The notes beneath the pieces are model-generated. The model did no database searches. It saw nothing but the letters and a program-made list of their open reading frames with translations, and had not been told where the DNA came from. Positions 22,832 through 31,655 of a DNA stretch of 64,000 nt are shown here, in pieces (position 1 is the stretch's first letter; each line of letters begins with the position of its first letter). The stretch is from NCBI RefSeq assembly GCF_000377905.1, contig NZ_KB898873.1:62001-126000 (forward strand), in the 5' to 3' direction. The translations under genes were made by a program, and so were the position numbers. Source of the DNA: Thioalkalivibrio sp. ALMg11 (GTDB taxonomy: Bacteria; Pseudomonadota; Gammaproteobacteria; Ectothiorhodospirales; Ectothiorhodospiraceae).

Positions 22832-23863
22832 ATGAACGAGGCGCTGGGAGAAGGCGGGATCGCCCGCGATATCAACGTGGAGAGCCTGATCCTGGCCATG
22901 GGAAACCGCCTGGATCTGCGCTTCGTGCACGGCGAGCAGGCGGCACCCGACCGCAAGCTGGTCGGCGACGATGGCGACGACTTGCCGCTCGCCGGCCATC
23001 TCAACCTGATCCGACCCAACCGCATCCAGATCATTGGCGATTTCGAGGCCCGCTACATCTCGAGTCTCAGTGACACCCAGTGCAACGAGCTGATCCTGGA
23101 GATGGCCCGCACCGGGACCACCGCGGTGATCTTCGCCGAGGACACCTCCCCGATCTCGGAGATGCCCGAGGCCCCGCAGGAGGCGCTGCCGCTGATCCTG
23201 CGCTCCAGCACCAGCAGCCACGAGATCATCTCGCTGCTGCGCTATTTCCTGCAGCAGCGCCTGGCCCATTTCGAGGTGCGCCATGGCGTGTTCATGGAGA
23301 TCCTCGGGATCGGGGTGCTGATCAGCGGCGCCTCCAGCGTCGGCAAGAGCGAGGTCGCGCTGGAATTGATCTCGCGCGGGCACCGCCTGATCGCCGACGA
23401 TGCCCCCGAGTTCGCACGCATTGCCCCCGATATCGTGCGCGGACACTGTCCGGCCCTGCTCCAGGACCTGCTTGAAGTCCGCGGGCTCGGAGTACTCAAC
23501 ATCCGCGCCATGTACGGCGATTCCGCGATCAAGGGCGGCAAGTATCTGCGCCTGATCATCGACCTGCGCGATCATGGCGAACCCTCGCCGGTCCCCGACG
23601 ATCGGCTGAACGGGCGCCGCGGCGAGATCGATATCCTCGGCCTGCGCATCCCCTTGATCAGCCTGCCGATCGCGCCGGGTCGCAACATCGCGGTGATGAT
23701 CGAGGCGGCCGTGCGCAACCACATGCTGCACATGCAGGGCTATATCGCTGGCGACGACCTGCGCGCACGCCAGCGCCGCCAGATGAGCGGCGAGGCCGAG
23801 GAGCCGCCCTACCATCGCGCGGTGCCCGCCACCACTGTCCCCAACCCGGATCCGGAAGGCTGA
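22832..23863 (+). CDS. hprK: HPr kinase/phosphorylase
   Basis: Bifunctional serine kinase/phosphorylase of HPr (343 aa), with both the N-terminal MurF-like domain and the C-terminal catalytic domain. Seen: Walker A SGASSVGKSE (about 164-173), DDAPEF (catalytic aspartate region), and the HprK signature EVRGLGVLNIRAMYG (about 214-228). In proteobacteria lacking full sugar PTS, HprK is thought to tune HPr of the Ntr-type chain. The C-terminus carries an unconserved 25-residue tail. Confidence 0.95.
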   Translation: MNEALGEGGIARDINVESLILAMGNRLDLRFVHGEQAAPDRKLVGDDGDDLPLAGHLNLIRPNRIQIIGDFEARYISSLSDTQCNELILEMARTGTTAVIFAEDTSPISEMPEAPQEALPLILRSSTSSHEIISLLRYFLQQRLAHFEVRHGVFMEILGIGVLISGASSVGKSEVALELISRGHRLIADDAPEFARIAPDIVRGHCPALLQDLLEVRGLGVLNIRAMYGDSAIKGGKYLRLIIDLRDHGEPSPVPDDRLNGRRGEIDILGLRIPLISLPIAPGRNIAVMIEAAVRNHMLHMQGYIAGDDLRARQRRQMSGEAEEPPYHRAVPATTVPNPDPEG

Positions 23864-23870
23864 CCCCGCC

Positions 23871-24743
23871 ATGCACCTGCTGATCGTCAGTGGCCTGTCC
23901 GGGTCCGGCAAGACGGTGGCCCTGCACACACTGGAGGATGCCGGCTACTTCTGCGTCGACAACCTCCCGTTGCCGCTGCTGCCGGACCTGATCGATCAGG
24001 TCCGGCAGGGCCACTACGACACCGAGAGCGACCGCCACCTGGCCGTGGGCGTGGATGTGCGCAGCGGCCTGGAGGCCCTGGAGGGGTTCTCCGGTCTCCT
24101 GACGCAACTACGGGCGGACGGGGTACAGGTGGAGGTCCTGTTCCTGCAGGCGGCCAGCGAGGTGCTGCTGCGGCGCTACCACCTGACCCGCCGGCGCCAC
24201 CCGCTGGCGCGCGACGGCGTGCCACTGGTCGAGGCCATCGACCGCGAAAGCGAGTGGCTGGGCCATGTGGCCGCGGAGGCCGACCTGACAGTGGACACCT
24301 CGCGCCTGTCGATGCACGACCTGGCGCGCACGCTGCGAGACCGCATAGGCGAGCGCGGGGAACACGAGCTATCCCTGCAGTTCCAGTCTTTCGGCTTCAA
24401 ACACGGCGCGCCACTGGATTCCGACTTCGTGTTCGACGTGCGCTGCCTGCCCAACCCGCACTACGAAAGCAACCTGGCCGCCCTGACCGGTCGCGACCAG
24501 CCCGTGTGCGAGTTCCTTGAGCGCCACGCGGAGGTCGCGGCCATGTTCGACAGCATCCAGGGCTTTCTGTCGCAGTGGCTCCCACGCCTGCTGGATGACC
24601 ACCGCAGCTATGTAACCGTCTCCATCGGTTGTACCGGCGGGCAACACCGCTCGGTGTATCTGGTGGAGCGCCTTGCAGCAGCGTGGCAGGACCGGGAACA
24701 TGTTACTGTTAGCACCCGTCACCGCGAGCTGGGGAAACAGTAA
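23871..24743 (+). CDS. rapZ: RNase adapter / nucleotide-binding protein RapZ
   Basis: P-loop protein (290 aa) that in E. coli delivers the GlmZ sRNA to RNase E and so controls GlmS and amino-sugar synthesis. Seen: Walker A SGLSGSGKT (about 6-14), the N-domain signature DAGYFCVDNLPLPLLP, and the C-terminal GCTGGQHRSVYLVERLA (about 252-268) typical of the regulatory domain. Intact length. It lies between hprK and the EIIA gene as in many relatives. Confidence 0.96.
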   Translation: MHLLIVSGLSGSGKTVALHTLEDAGYFCVDNLPLPLLPDLIDQVRQGHYDTESDRHLAVGVDVRSGLEALEGFSGLLTQLRADGVQVEVLFLQAASEVLLRRYHLTRRRHPLARDGVPLVEAIDRESEWLGHVAAEADLTVDTSRLSMHDLARTLRDRIGERGEHELSLQFQSFGFKHGAPLDSDFVFDVRCLPNPHYESNLAALTGRDQPVCEFLERHAEVAAMFDSIQGFLSQWLPRLLDDHRSYVTVSIGCTGGQHRSVYLVERLAAAWQDREHVTVSTRHRELGKQ

Positions 24744-24794
24744 CCACTGGACGCGGGGCGAGGGCCTTCTGGAACCCGCAATCGGAGCAGATCC

Positions 24795-25220
24795 ATGGGC
24801 GTTGGTCTCATTCTGATCACGCATCAAAACCTGGGCGATACCCTGCTGCAGACCGCGCAGAGCATGCTCGGGGGCCTGCCCGAGGACTGCGAGTCCATGG
24901 CGATGTCCCAGAACGACGACCCCGACGAGGTCCTGGCCCGCGCCCGCGAGCGCCTGGCTACCCTGGACAGCGGCTCGGGGGTGCTCATTCTGACCGACAT
25001 GTTTGGCTCCACGCCATCCAACGTGGCGATTCGCGTCGCCCGTGGTGCAAATGCCCGCGTGATCGCCGGCGCCAACCTGCCGATGCTCATCCGCGTGCTC
25101 AACTATCAACACCTCCCCCTGACCGAGCTGGTCAACAAGGCCCTGTCCGGCGGCCATGACGGGATTCTCCTCTGCGATCAGGAGTGCAGCGATGCCGCAG
25201 CGCGTAGTCCCCATCGTTAA
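24795..25220 (+). CDS. PTS EIIA component, mannose family
   Basis: Cytosolic EIIA-Man-type protein (141 aa). Seen: the phosphorylatable histidine in LILITHQNLGDTLL (about 5-18), VLILTDMFGSTPSNVA (about 63-78) and LPMLIRVLNY. No EIIB, EIIC or EIID genes are nearby, so it probably works in a regulatory phosphorelay with HPr, HprK and PtsN rather than in sugar uptake. Its 3' end overlaps the HPr gene by 29 bp. Confidence 0.9.
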   Translation: MGVGLILITHQNLGDTLLQTAQSMLGGLPEDCESMAMSQNDDPDEVLARARERLATLDSGSGVLILTDMFGSTPSNVAIRVARGANARVIAGANLPMLIRVLNYQHLPLTELVNKALSGGHDGILLCDQECSDAAARSPHR

Positions 25221-25461
25221 TCGCCTGGGGATGCACGCGCGCGCCGCGGCCAAGTTCGTCAGCCTGGCCAGCCAGTTCGCCGCGGACGTCTCCGTCTCCC
25301 GCAACCAGCAGGAGGTGAATGGCAAGAGCATCATGGGCGTGATGATGCTGGCCGCCGCCCAGGGCAGCGAGATCACCATCGAGGCCGAAGGCAAGGATGC
25401 GCCGGAGGCACTGGATGCGCTGACGGAGCTGGTCGCCGACCGCTTCGGCGAAGAGGCCTGA
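25192..25461 (+). CDS. HPr-family phosphocarrier protein
   Basis: Phosphocarrier of the PTS (89 aa). The ATG at 25192 is preceded by AGGAG at 25180-25184, and gives the usual HPr opening. Seen: the histidine site NRLGMHARAAAKFV (about 10-23) and the serine site VNGKSIMGVMMLA (about 43-55) that HprK would phosphorylate. The start lies 29 bp inside the EIIA gene. It could be npr or ptsH; the Ntr-type context favours an Ntr role. No enzyme I gene is visible. Confidence 0.94.
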   Translation: MPQRVVPIVNRLGMHARAAAKFVSLASQFAADVSVSRNQQEVNGKSIMGVMMLAAAQGSEITIEAEGKDAPEALDALTELVADRFGEEA

Positions 25462-25479
25462 AACTCCGAACGCCCACCC

Positions 25480-25503
25480 GTGCCGGCTGGTGAAGACCGG
25501 CAC
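25480..25503. terminator. Hairpin between convergent HPr and kinase genes
   Basis: Perfect 7-bp inverted repeat GTGCCGG (25480-25486) and CCGGCAC (25497-25503) with a 10-base loop, centred in the 54-bp convergent gap. There is no T-run on either strand, so an intrinsic terminator is doubtful; a transcript-end stabilising or bidirectional hairpin is possible. Confidence 0.35.
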
Positions 25504-25515
25504 CCCGCGGGGGCG

Positions 25516-26406
25516 CTATCCTGGCCACGCCCCCGGATCGGAACCCGCCGCACCCAGCCCGTCGAGGCCGACCTGCTCAAGCTTGCGCTCCGCCAGCCGC
25601 ACAGCGGCCGCCAGGGCCTGCTCCGGGGGCTCCCCGGAGACCAGCGCGTGGATCAACCCGGCATTGAAGGTATCCCCCGCCCCCACGCTGTCGACCACCC
25701 GCAGTCCGGACGTCGCTTCACAATGGTGGATCGCGCCCCGCACGGCCATCCAGGCCCCCGCCGCCCCGTCGGTGACGGTCAGGATGCGATCGGGAAACCG
25801 CTCGGCCAACTGCTTCAGTGCAGCCTTGGGAGTGTCCGCCACGCTCGCGGCCCAGTCGCGCGAGAGCATCACGACATCGGCATAGCCCAGGCATGCGTCG
25901 AGCCCCGGCCGGGGCTTCTCCAGCTCCAGCGACACCGGCTGGTCAAAGATCTGCTCCCGCACCGCCCGCAGGATGGAGGCAAGAGCCTCCGGGTTACGCC
26001 CTTCGAAGTGTAGCCAGTCATATTCCGGCCAGGGCACCCCTGCGAGATCCTCCACCTCGAGTTCGGGCAGGTCGCGGTGATGGACGATGGTGCGACTGCC
26101 CGTCGCCCGCGAGCGCAGAATATGGGAGGTCGGCGTCGCGCCGGGCCGGCGCACGCAGTGGCGAACATCCAGTCCGCGACCCTCCAGGGACTCGCTCAGG
26201 GCATCCCCGGCCGCACCCTGGGCGATGACCGCGGCCAGGCCAGGCCGATGGCCGAACTGCGCCAGGACCGTTGCAGTGTTGGTCGCGTTGCCTCCGGGCT
26301 GGGTGGTGCTGGCGAGCGCCCGGACCTCGTCGTCCTCGGCCGGGAAGGCCGCAACATCGAGGGTGTGATCGAGCGTGACAATGCCAGTGGCGAGGATGCG
26401 TGCCAT
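25516..26406 (-). CDS. PfkB-family carbohydrate kinase
   Basis: Ribokinase-fold sugar or nucleoside kinase (296 aa); substrate unknown. Seen: the N-terminal ILATGIVTLDHTLDV, the glycine-rich lid TTQPGGNATNTATVLAQFG (about 33-51), and the PfkB signature VVDSVGAGDTFNAGLIHALV (about 236-255) with the catalytic aspartate in GAGD. The general architecture recalls ketohexokinase or sulfofructose kinase, but no neighbour suggests a pathway. Divergent from the NTF2-like gene pair across 124 bp. Confidence 0.9.
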   Translation of the reverse strand: MARILATGIVTLDHTLDVAAFPAEDDEVRALASTTQPGGNATNTATVLAQFGHRPGLAAVIAQGAAGDALSESLEGRGLDVRHCVRRPGATPTSHILRSRATGSRTIVHHRDLPELEVEDLAGVPWPEYDWLHFEGRNPEALASILRAVREQIFDQPVSLELEKPRPGLDACLGYADVVMLSRDWAASVADTPKAALKQLAERFPDRILTVTDGAAGAWMAVRGAIHHCEATSGLRVVDSVGAGDTFNAGLIHALVSGEPPEQALAAAVRLAERKLEQVGLDGLGAAGSDPGAWPG

Positions 26407-26530
26407 ACGGGCTCCCGTGATGAAGGATCGCCATTCTGGCGGGTAGCGCCGATTACGTCATCTCGCGTATTCGTCATCCTCGGATGCTCCTGCGACAATA
26501 AGCCCTCTGCCTCAGGAGGCTTCGACCCGT

Positions 26531-26941
26531 ATGGCCACGTTCCCTTCTCCCGAATCCGCCGAAGCCGCCTTTTACGAGGCCTTTCAGGCGGGCGACGCGC
26601 AAGGCATGTGCGAGATCTGGCACGACAGTGCGGAGTGCGTCTGCATCCACCCCGGTGGCGAGCGCCTGCAGGGAACAGACATCATCCTGGAGAGCTGGGA
26701 CGACATCCTGCCGGGGATGCGCGGGGTGATCGTACACCGGACCCAGGTGACCGCCATACCGGGCGAAGACCTCGTCCTTCACGTATTGCGGGAAAACCTG
26801 TATGTCCACGGCGAACGCCGCGGCGTCATGCTGGCGACCAATGGCTACCGCCATGACGGAGAAAGCTGGCGCATGGTGCTCCACCACGCCAGCCCGGACC
26901 CGGAACCCGCGTCGGAATGGCCCACCGGGGGTATGCACTGA
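26531..26941 (+). CDS. NTF2-like (SnoaL/DUF4440-type) protein, first of a tandem pair
   Basis: Small alpha+beta NTF2-fold protein (136 aa), no known catalytic role. Seen: an N-terminal helix AEAAFYEAFQAGDAQGMCEI (about 11-30), the pocket strand AECVCIHPGGERLQG (about 36-50), and the C-terminal WRMVLHHASP (about 115-124). AGGAGG lies at 26514-26519, a rather long 11-base gap from the ATG. The stop overlaps the next gene's ATG (TGATG). The two proteins share the CIHPG segment and overall layout, so they look like tandem duplicates. Confidence 0.8.
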   Translation: MATFPSPESAEAAFYEAFQAGDAQGMCEIWHDSAECVCIHPGGERLQGTDIILESWDDILPGMRGVIVHRTQVTAIPGEDLVLHVLRENLYVHGERRGVMLATNGYRHDGESWRMVLHHASPDPEPASEWPTGGMH

Positions 26942-27378
26942 TGCCGACGGATGCCGATCGCTGCGTCGAGGCGTATTACGCCGCCTTTCGCGCCGCCGAT
27001 ATCGAACAGATGATGCGCCTCTGGGGCGAGCGCCCCGACATCGTCTGCATCCACCCGGGCAGCCCACGCGCCCACCGAGGCGTGGCGGAGGTGATGGAGA
27101 GCTGGCTGCTGGTCTTCGCGCGCGAACTGAATATCGGGATCGAACCGAAGATCGTGGGGCGCCACGAGGCCGGGGAGACCATCAGCGTGGTCATCGAAGA
27201 GGCGATCACGCGACCGGGCGACGTCGCTCCAACCGGGACGATCCTGATCAGCCAGACCTGGCGCTGGCTGGACACGGGCTGGCGCCTGCTGTTTCACCAC
27301 GCCTCGCACGGGCGCCGGTCACCGCCGTCGCAGGACGGCATGTTCGTCCCCAATGGCGGCGGCAACACCCGCCACTAA
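26941..27378 (+). CDS. NTF2-like protein, second of a tandem pair
   Basis: 145-aa paralogue of the gene just upstream, with which it is translationally coupled through a TGATG overlap. Seen: AYYAAFRAADIEQMMRLW (about 11-28), DIVCIHPGSPRAHRGV (about 33-48), and WRLLFHHASHG (about 115-125), aligning with FYEAFQAGDAQGMCEI, CVCIHPG and WRMVLHHAS in the first copy. The extra C-terminal tail (about 20 residues) is serine/proline/glycine-rich. Probably a homo- or heterodimer; ligand unknown. Confidence 0.8.
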   Translation: MPTDADRCVEAYYAAFRAADIEQMMRLWGERPDIVCIHPGSPRAHRGVAEVMESWLLVFARELNIGIEPKIVGRHEAGETISVVIEEAITRPGDVAPTGTILISQTWRWLDTGWRLLFHHASHGRRSPPSQDGMFVPNGGGNTRH

Positions 27379-27394
27379 CGATCAGTGGGATCGA

Positions 27395-27721
27395 CCACGA
27401 AGCGCACGAAGAAGGTCTAAAGCGAGTGCACCACAGAGAGCACGGACAAGGGCGGACGGCAGGTGTTTTCCGACGCAAAGGGGTCTGCTCACGGTATGGA
27501 TGCGTGTCGTGAAGCGCCTCAACAACCGGAAACTGCCTCGCTGTGCTCCGCGTCCTCCGGGGTTCAAAACATCAGGTGACCACCGCCACCAGGCGTCCGG
27601 AAGATCGACGGAGCTCAGGGCCTTTCACTGTCCGCTGACCCGAATACGACCCCGCGTTGTGCCGGAACCGGCCACCGTGGATCGCTCGCGCCCTTACTTC
27701 GTGTCTTCGTGCGCTTCGTGG
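27395..27721. repeat. Intergenic inverted-repeat element, copy 2
   Basis: The 350-bp gap before aroK has no credible gene. It is bounded by a perfect 18-bp inverted repeat, CCACGAAGCGCACGAAGA (27395-27412) and its complement (27704-27721). Inside the left arm lies GTGCACCACAGAGAGCACGGA, the arm core found in the elements at 4.2 kb and 44.1 kb. No transposase. Confidence 0.7.
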
Positions 27722-27728
27722 ATAGAAA

Positions 27729-28280
27729 CTAACCTTCGGAGCGCGGCTGGCAAAGGTCCGGGCGCTGCACCTGAAGGGCCGCGCATACGCCCTTGACCGC
27801 GTCGCGCACCCGCCGCCCCTTGCCCTCCAGCGTAAGGTCCGCGACCTCCTGATAGAGCGGATCGCGGACCGCGAACAACTCCTGAAGGCGGGCCTTCGGG
27901 TCCGCGGCCTCTGCGATCAGCGGGCGCTTGCGGTTACGTCGAGTCCGTCGAAACTGCTCCTCCACCGGCACCCGCAGGTAGATCACGAACTGATCGCGCA
28001 GGCGTTCCCGGTTCTCCGGGCGTTCGACAATCCCGCCGCCCGTGGCAATCACCGCCCCTTCGTATTGCACCAGCGACTCCAGCATCGCCGACTCGCGCTT
28101 GCGAAAGCCTGCCTCGCCCTCGAACTCGAAGATGGTCGGGATATCCACGCCGGTACGCCGCTGGATCTCCTGATCGGTATCGAAGAACGGCCGCCGCAGC
28201 AGTCCCGCGAGGCCGCGTCCGATTGTGCTCTTGCCGGCCCCCATCGGCCCTACCAATACGATGTTCTGCATGGGCGCCAA
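27729..28280 (-). CDS. aroK: Shikimate kinase
   Basis: Phosphorylates shikimate in the aromatic pathway; cytosolic NMP-kinase-like enzyme of 183 aa. Seen: Walker A GPMGAGKST (about 11-19), the shikimate-binding FFDTDQEIQRRTGVDI (about 33-48) with DxD-type Asp, FRKRES, and GGGIVERPENRERL (about 81-94). It follows pilQ on the same strand, the usual pilMNOPQ-aroK order, but aroB is displaced to 39.9 kb. Confidence 0.95.
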   Translation of the reverse strand: MAPMQNIVLVGPMGAGKSTIGRGLAGLLRRPFFDTDQEIQRRTGVDIPTIFEFEGEAGFRKRESAMLESLVQYEGAVIATGGGIVERPENRERLRDQFVIYLRVPVEEQFRRTRRNRKRPLIAEAADPKARLQELFAVRDPLYQEVADLTLEGKGRRVRDAVKGVCAALQVQRPDLCQPRSEG

Positions 28281-28302
28281 GGCTACTGGCTGGGCCGCCC
28301 AA

Positions 28303-28334
28303 AGAAAAGCCGGGGACAGGCCCCGGCTTTTAGC
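28303..28334 (-). terminator. Rho-independent terminator after pilQ
   Basis: AAAGCCGGGG (28306-28315) and CCCCGGCTTT (28321-28330) form a 10-bp perfect stem with a 5-base loop. On the minus strand the stem is followed by TTTCTTT, so it should end pilM-Q transcription before aroK, and it has some A/T flanks on both sides. It implies that aroK is weakly read through or has its own promoter. Confidence 0.75.
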
Positions 28335-28374
28335 ATCGTACCCGGAAGGGCACTTCCCGACGCAAAGTCCGTGC

Positions 28375-30528
28375 TCAATCGAGGATGCGCGGCGTCACGA
28401 AGATCAGAAGTTCCGCCTTGGTATTTTCGGCGAGATTATTCCGGAAAAGATTTCCCAGAAATGGAAGATCTCCAAAGAAAGGCACCTTTTCGATACGGTT
28501 GTTGCTCGTAATCTCATAGGTACCACCCAGAACGACCGTCTCGCCGTCGCCCACAAATACCTGTGTCTCTACAGTGCGACGGTTGAACGTCACACCATCA
28601 CGAACGACTTCCCCCGGTTCATCCTTTGTGACGCGAATATCCATGATCACATTGCCATTGGGCGTAATCTGCGGCGTGACCTCGGTGGACAGATAGGCCT
28701 CAACCAACTCCGTTTGGGGGTTGCCCCCTTCATCTCGGACAATAATCGGGACATCAGTACCGTCTTCAATTAAAGCGCGCTGCCCATTCGTCGTGACAAC
28801 GCGAGGGCTTGAAATAATTTCCCCCCGGCCTTCGACCTGCAGGGCGGACAGCTCCAAGTCCAACAACACACCGCGACGCAAGATACTGAAGGCCGCCGCG
28901 CCCGCATCAAAGTTCGATCCTGCCTGCCCAATCGACGGGAATGAGCTGCCTAGACGCTCGCCAAGAGCTACATCGCCAACCCCAGCCCCTCCGCGCGCAC
29001 CACTCGCCCCCTCGAGTGAACCACTCCCTCCAATCTGAGTGTCTCCACGGGTACGTCCCCCACTTACGCCAAAACGAGCACCGAGTTCGCGACTGAAGTC
29101 ATCGGTCGCTATAACGATACGAGTCTCAATCAAGACCTGCTGCACTGCCACGTCCAAAGTGGACACCAGCCGACGAACGTCCTCAATCCGACTCTGTGTA
29201 TCTTGCAAGAGAAGGGTGTTGGTCCGGCTGTCCGTAGTTATGCTGCCGCGCTCGGACAGGAACTGACCACCTTCTTCGCTGCGAATCAGGGAAGCGATCT
29301 GCTCGGCCTGAGCAAAGTTGATTTGAACGAATTCGGTCCGCAAGGGCTCCAGTTCCTGTCGATCGCGCTGAGCCTCCATTTCCATGCGTTCACGGGCCGC
29401 GATCTCGTCGCTTGGCGCGACGTAGAGGACGTTCCCGTCCATGCGCTTGTCCAAACCACGCGCCTGGAGGATGACATCAAGCGCCTGATCCCAGGGCACG
29501 TTGTTGAGGCGCAGGGTGATGTTCCCGCCCACGGTGTCACTGACCACGATGTTCAGGTCGGTGAAGTCCGCCAGCAGCTGCAGAACCGAACGTACTTCGA
29601 TGTCCTGGAAATTCAGGGACAGGCGCTCGCCAGCAAACTCTTCTTCCTCGCGGGCGCGCGCCTCACGCTCGGCCTCGGAGATCGGGGCGACTTCGAGGAC
29701 GAACTGGCGATCACTCTGGTAGGAGATGATCTCGTACTCGCCGCGCGCCTCGATCTCCATGCGGACACGGTTGCGTTCGGCGACGGTGTCGATGGTGTGC
29801 ACCGGGGTCGCGAAATCAACCACGTCGAGGCGACGTTCCAGCGACTCGTCAACCATCGCGCGCGGGAAGGTCATCTCGATCCGACCCGCCTGCTCGCGAA
29901 CGTTGATCTCGGCCCCGGAGCGGGAGAGATCCACTTCGACGCGACCTTCGCCCTCGCTGCCGCGCCGGAAGTCGATCCCGGTGATCTCCATTGGACGGGC
30001 GCTGCGGGTCGTGGTGGTGGGTTCACCCGCACGATCCACGACCTGCTGGGTCCGGGCATCCGCCTCGGAAACCCCGCGGCCCAGCGTAAGGATGAGATTA
30101 TTGCCCTCTACTCGAGTCTGGTACTCGGAGGCCTGAGTCAGGTTCAGGACCACCCGGGTGCGGTTGCCCGCCTCTACCGTACTCGCCCGCAGCACCGGCC
30201 CCACATTCAGGTCCGTCTCGCGCCGCGGCAGTGCGTTACCAACATTGGGCAGATCCAGGGCAATGCGCGGCGGTGAATCAATCGCAAAGGCTCGAATGTC
30301 GGAGGGTGGCGCCTCCGAGAAACGCAGATTTACCTGCACCCGGTCACCGCTCAGACTACCGGCCCGGATCTCTTCCAGTTCGGTGGCAGCCACCCCCTGG
30401 GACACCATGAACAGCAGGCCCGCAACGACCGTGCCTGCGAAAGCGCGCATGGAAGAACCCATGTTGAATCCCCTGTTGTTTGTGCCGACCGTGCGGCGAA
30501 TGCTCGTCATCATGTTCTTCTCCCCCAA
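28375..30528 (-). CDS. pilQ: Type IV pilus secretin PilQ
   Basis: Outer-membrane secretin (717 aa) through which the type IV pilus is extruded. Seen: a hydrophobic signal segment (AGTVVAGLLFMVSQGVAA, about 31-48), two AMIN peptidoglycan-binding regions (about 50-150 and 180-285), a short STN domain (LNFQDIEVRSVLQLLADF, about 301-318), the N1 domain, and the secretin domain with VPIIVRDEG and VFVGDGETVVLGG (about 670-682). The start is uncertain: the ATG at 30528 gives an unusually long pre-signal stretch and a later ATG is possible. A glycine-rich loop lies near 500-530. Confidence 0.96.
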   Translation of the reverse strand: MGEKNMMTSIRRTVGTNNRGFNMGSSMRAFAGTVVAGLLFMVSQGVAATELEEIRAGSLSGDRVQVNLRFSEAPPSDIRAFAIDSPPRIALDLPNVGNALPRRETDLNVGPVLRASTVEAGNRTRVVLNLTQASEYQTRVEGNNLILTLGRGVSEADARTQQVVDRAGEPTTTTRSARPMEITGIDFRRGSEGEGRVEVDLSRSGAEINVREQAGRIEMTFPRAMVDESLERRLDVVDFATPVHTIDTVAERNRVRMEIEARGEYEIISYQSDRQFVLEVAPISEAEREARAREEEEFAGERLSLNFQDIEVRSVLQLLADFTDLNIVVSDTVGGNITLRLNNVPWDQALDVILQARGLDKRMDGNVLYVAPSDEIAARERMEMEAQRDRQELEPLRTEFVQINFAQAEQIASLIRSEEGGQFLSERGSITTDSRTNTLLLQDTQSRIEDVRRLVSTLDVAVQQVLIETRIVIATDDFSRELGARFGVSGGRTRGDTQIGGSGSLEGASGARGGAGVGDVALGERLGSSFPSIGQAGSNFDAGAAAFSILRRGVLLDLELSALQVEGRGEIISSPRVVTTNGQRALIEDGTDVPIIVRDEGGNPQTELVEAYLSTEVTPQITPNGNVIMDIRVTKDEPGEVVRDGVTFNRRTVETQVFVGDGETVVLGGTYEITSNNRIEKVPFFGDLPFLGNLFRNNLAENTKAELLIFVTPRILD

Positions 30529-30531
30529 CCG

Positions 30532-31074
30532 CTAATCGGTCAGCGCCACCGAGTTTTCACGTTCAACGTGACCGCCAAAGGCATCCGGCACGATCTCGAC
30601 CAGCCGGATCCGAGTCGGCGTGATCTCGATGATCTCCCCGTGGTTCTGGCCCATGTAATTACCCGCGGTGACGCGTTGCACCCCACGGTCCGGAGTGCGC
30701 ACCAGTGCGTAGCGCACGCCATGCTGCTCCAGCGCCCCCACCATCCGCAGCGAATCCAGCGGAAAGCCCTCGAGGAACTCGCGCGGGCGGTCAGGATCAA
30801 TCTCGGCGTCTCCCGGCTGCCCCTCGGCCCCAGCCAACTCCGGCTGGGCGATCACCGACGAGTCGAAGGGCGACCGGGTATGCCCCGGATACATGTACGG
30901 CTCGTGCGGCTCAAGGGTGGGGATCGGTTCGATCCCGCTCCCCGGGCGTTCCTTGACCTCGGCGATGTACTGTTCGAGGTCACGGTTGTCCTGAGTGCAG
31001 CCCGAGATCAGGATCCCGCCGCTCAGGACCATGGCCAGTCCGGGCCACACCGCTCGCATGGAAGAATGCCTCAT
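30532..31074 (-). CDS. pilP: Type IV pilus lipoprotein PilP
   Basis: Inner-membrane lipoprotein (180 aa) that links the PilMNO complex to PilQ. Seen: a signal peptide with lipobox LISGC (cysteine near residue 26), a flexible proline-rich linker, and the beta-sandwich domain with FPLDSLRMVGAL (about 103-114) and YMGQNHGEIIEI. The 5' end overlaps the pilO stop by 1 bp and the pilQ start follows after 3 bp. Confidence 0.95.
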   Translation of the reverse strand: MRHSSMRAVWPGLAMVLSGGILISGCTQDNRDLEQYIAEVKERPGSGIEPIPTLEPHEPYMYPGHTRSPFDSSVIAQPELAGAEGQPGDAEIDPDRPREFLEGFPLDSLRMVGALEQHGVRYALVRTPDRGVQRVTAGNYMGQNHGEIIEITPTRIRLVEIVPDAFGGHVERENSVALTD

Positions 31075-31655
31075 CAGTTCTCCTCCAGGTAGCGATAGGT
31101 GCGGGCGACCGCATCCATCAGCAGGTCGTTGTCGGAATCGCCCGGACGGACATGCATGTTATGCATGGTGACCACCCGAGGCAGGGCCGAGACACCGCTG
31201 ACAAACTCCGCGAGATCCTCGTAATCGCCCCGGACGCGCAGACGGATCGGGACCTCGGCATAGAAGTCGCGCCGATTCTCGCCACGCGGCTCGAACAGCT
31301 CGATCTCGAGTCCGGCCTGCAGCCCCGTCTGCGAGATATCGACCAGCAGACTGGGGATCTCGGCACTACTGGGCAGCAGCTCGAGCAGCGAGGCGAACAT
31401 GCGCTCCATCTCCTCCAGCTGATCCTCGTAGGCCTGGAGGTTGGCGGCCCGCTGCTGCTTGTCCTCGAACTCGCCGCGCAGCTGCAGCTCGCGGCTCTCC
31501 GCGCGTTCGAGCTCTGTCCGCTGATCGCCGATGAAGAGGTAGTAAGACAGGCCGAGGATGGCCAGGACAATCACGACCAGGATCAGGCCCTTCACGCCCC
31601 AGGAGGCTTCCCCGATGTTGTTGAAGTCGACCTGCTTGAGTTCATTGAGATCCAT
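31074..31655 (-). CDS. pilO: Type IV pilus inner-membrane protein PilO
   Basis: Bitopic inner-membrane protein (193 aa) that pairs with PilN. Seen: one transmembrane helix (GLILVVIVLAILGLSYYLFI, about 23-42), a coiled-coil stretch (about 48-85) and a ferredoxin-like periplasmic domain with VPIRLRVRGDYEDLAEFVSG (about 133-152). One-base overlaps with both pilN and pilP. Confidence 0.96.
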   Translation of the reverse strand: MDLNELKQVDFNNIGEASWGVKGLILVVIVLAILGLSYYLFIGDQRTELERAESRELQLRGEFEDKQQRAANLQAYEDQLEEMERMFASLLELLPSSAEIPSLLVDISQTGLQAGLEIELFEPRGENRRDFYAEVPIRLRVRGDYEDLAEFVSGVSALPRVVTMHNMHVRPGDSDNDLLMDAVARTYRYLEEN

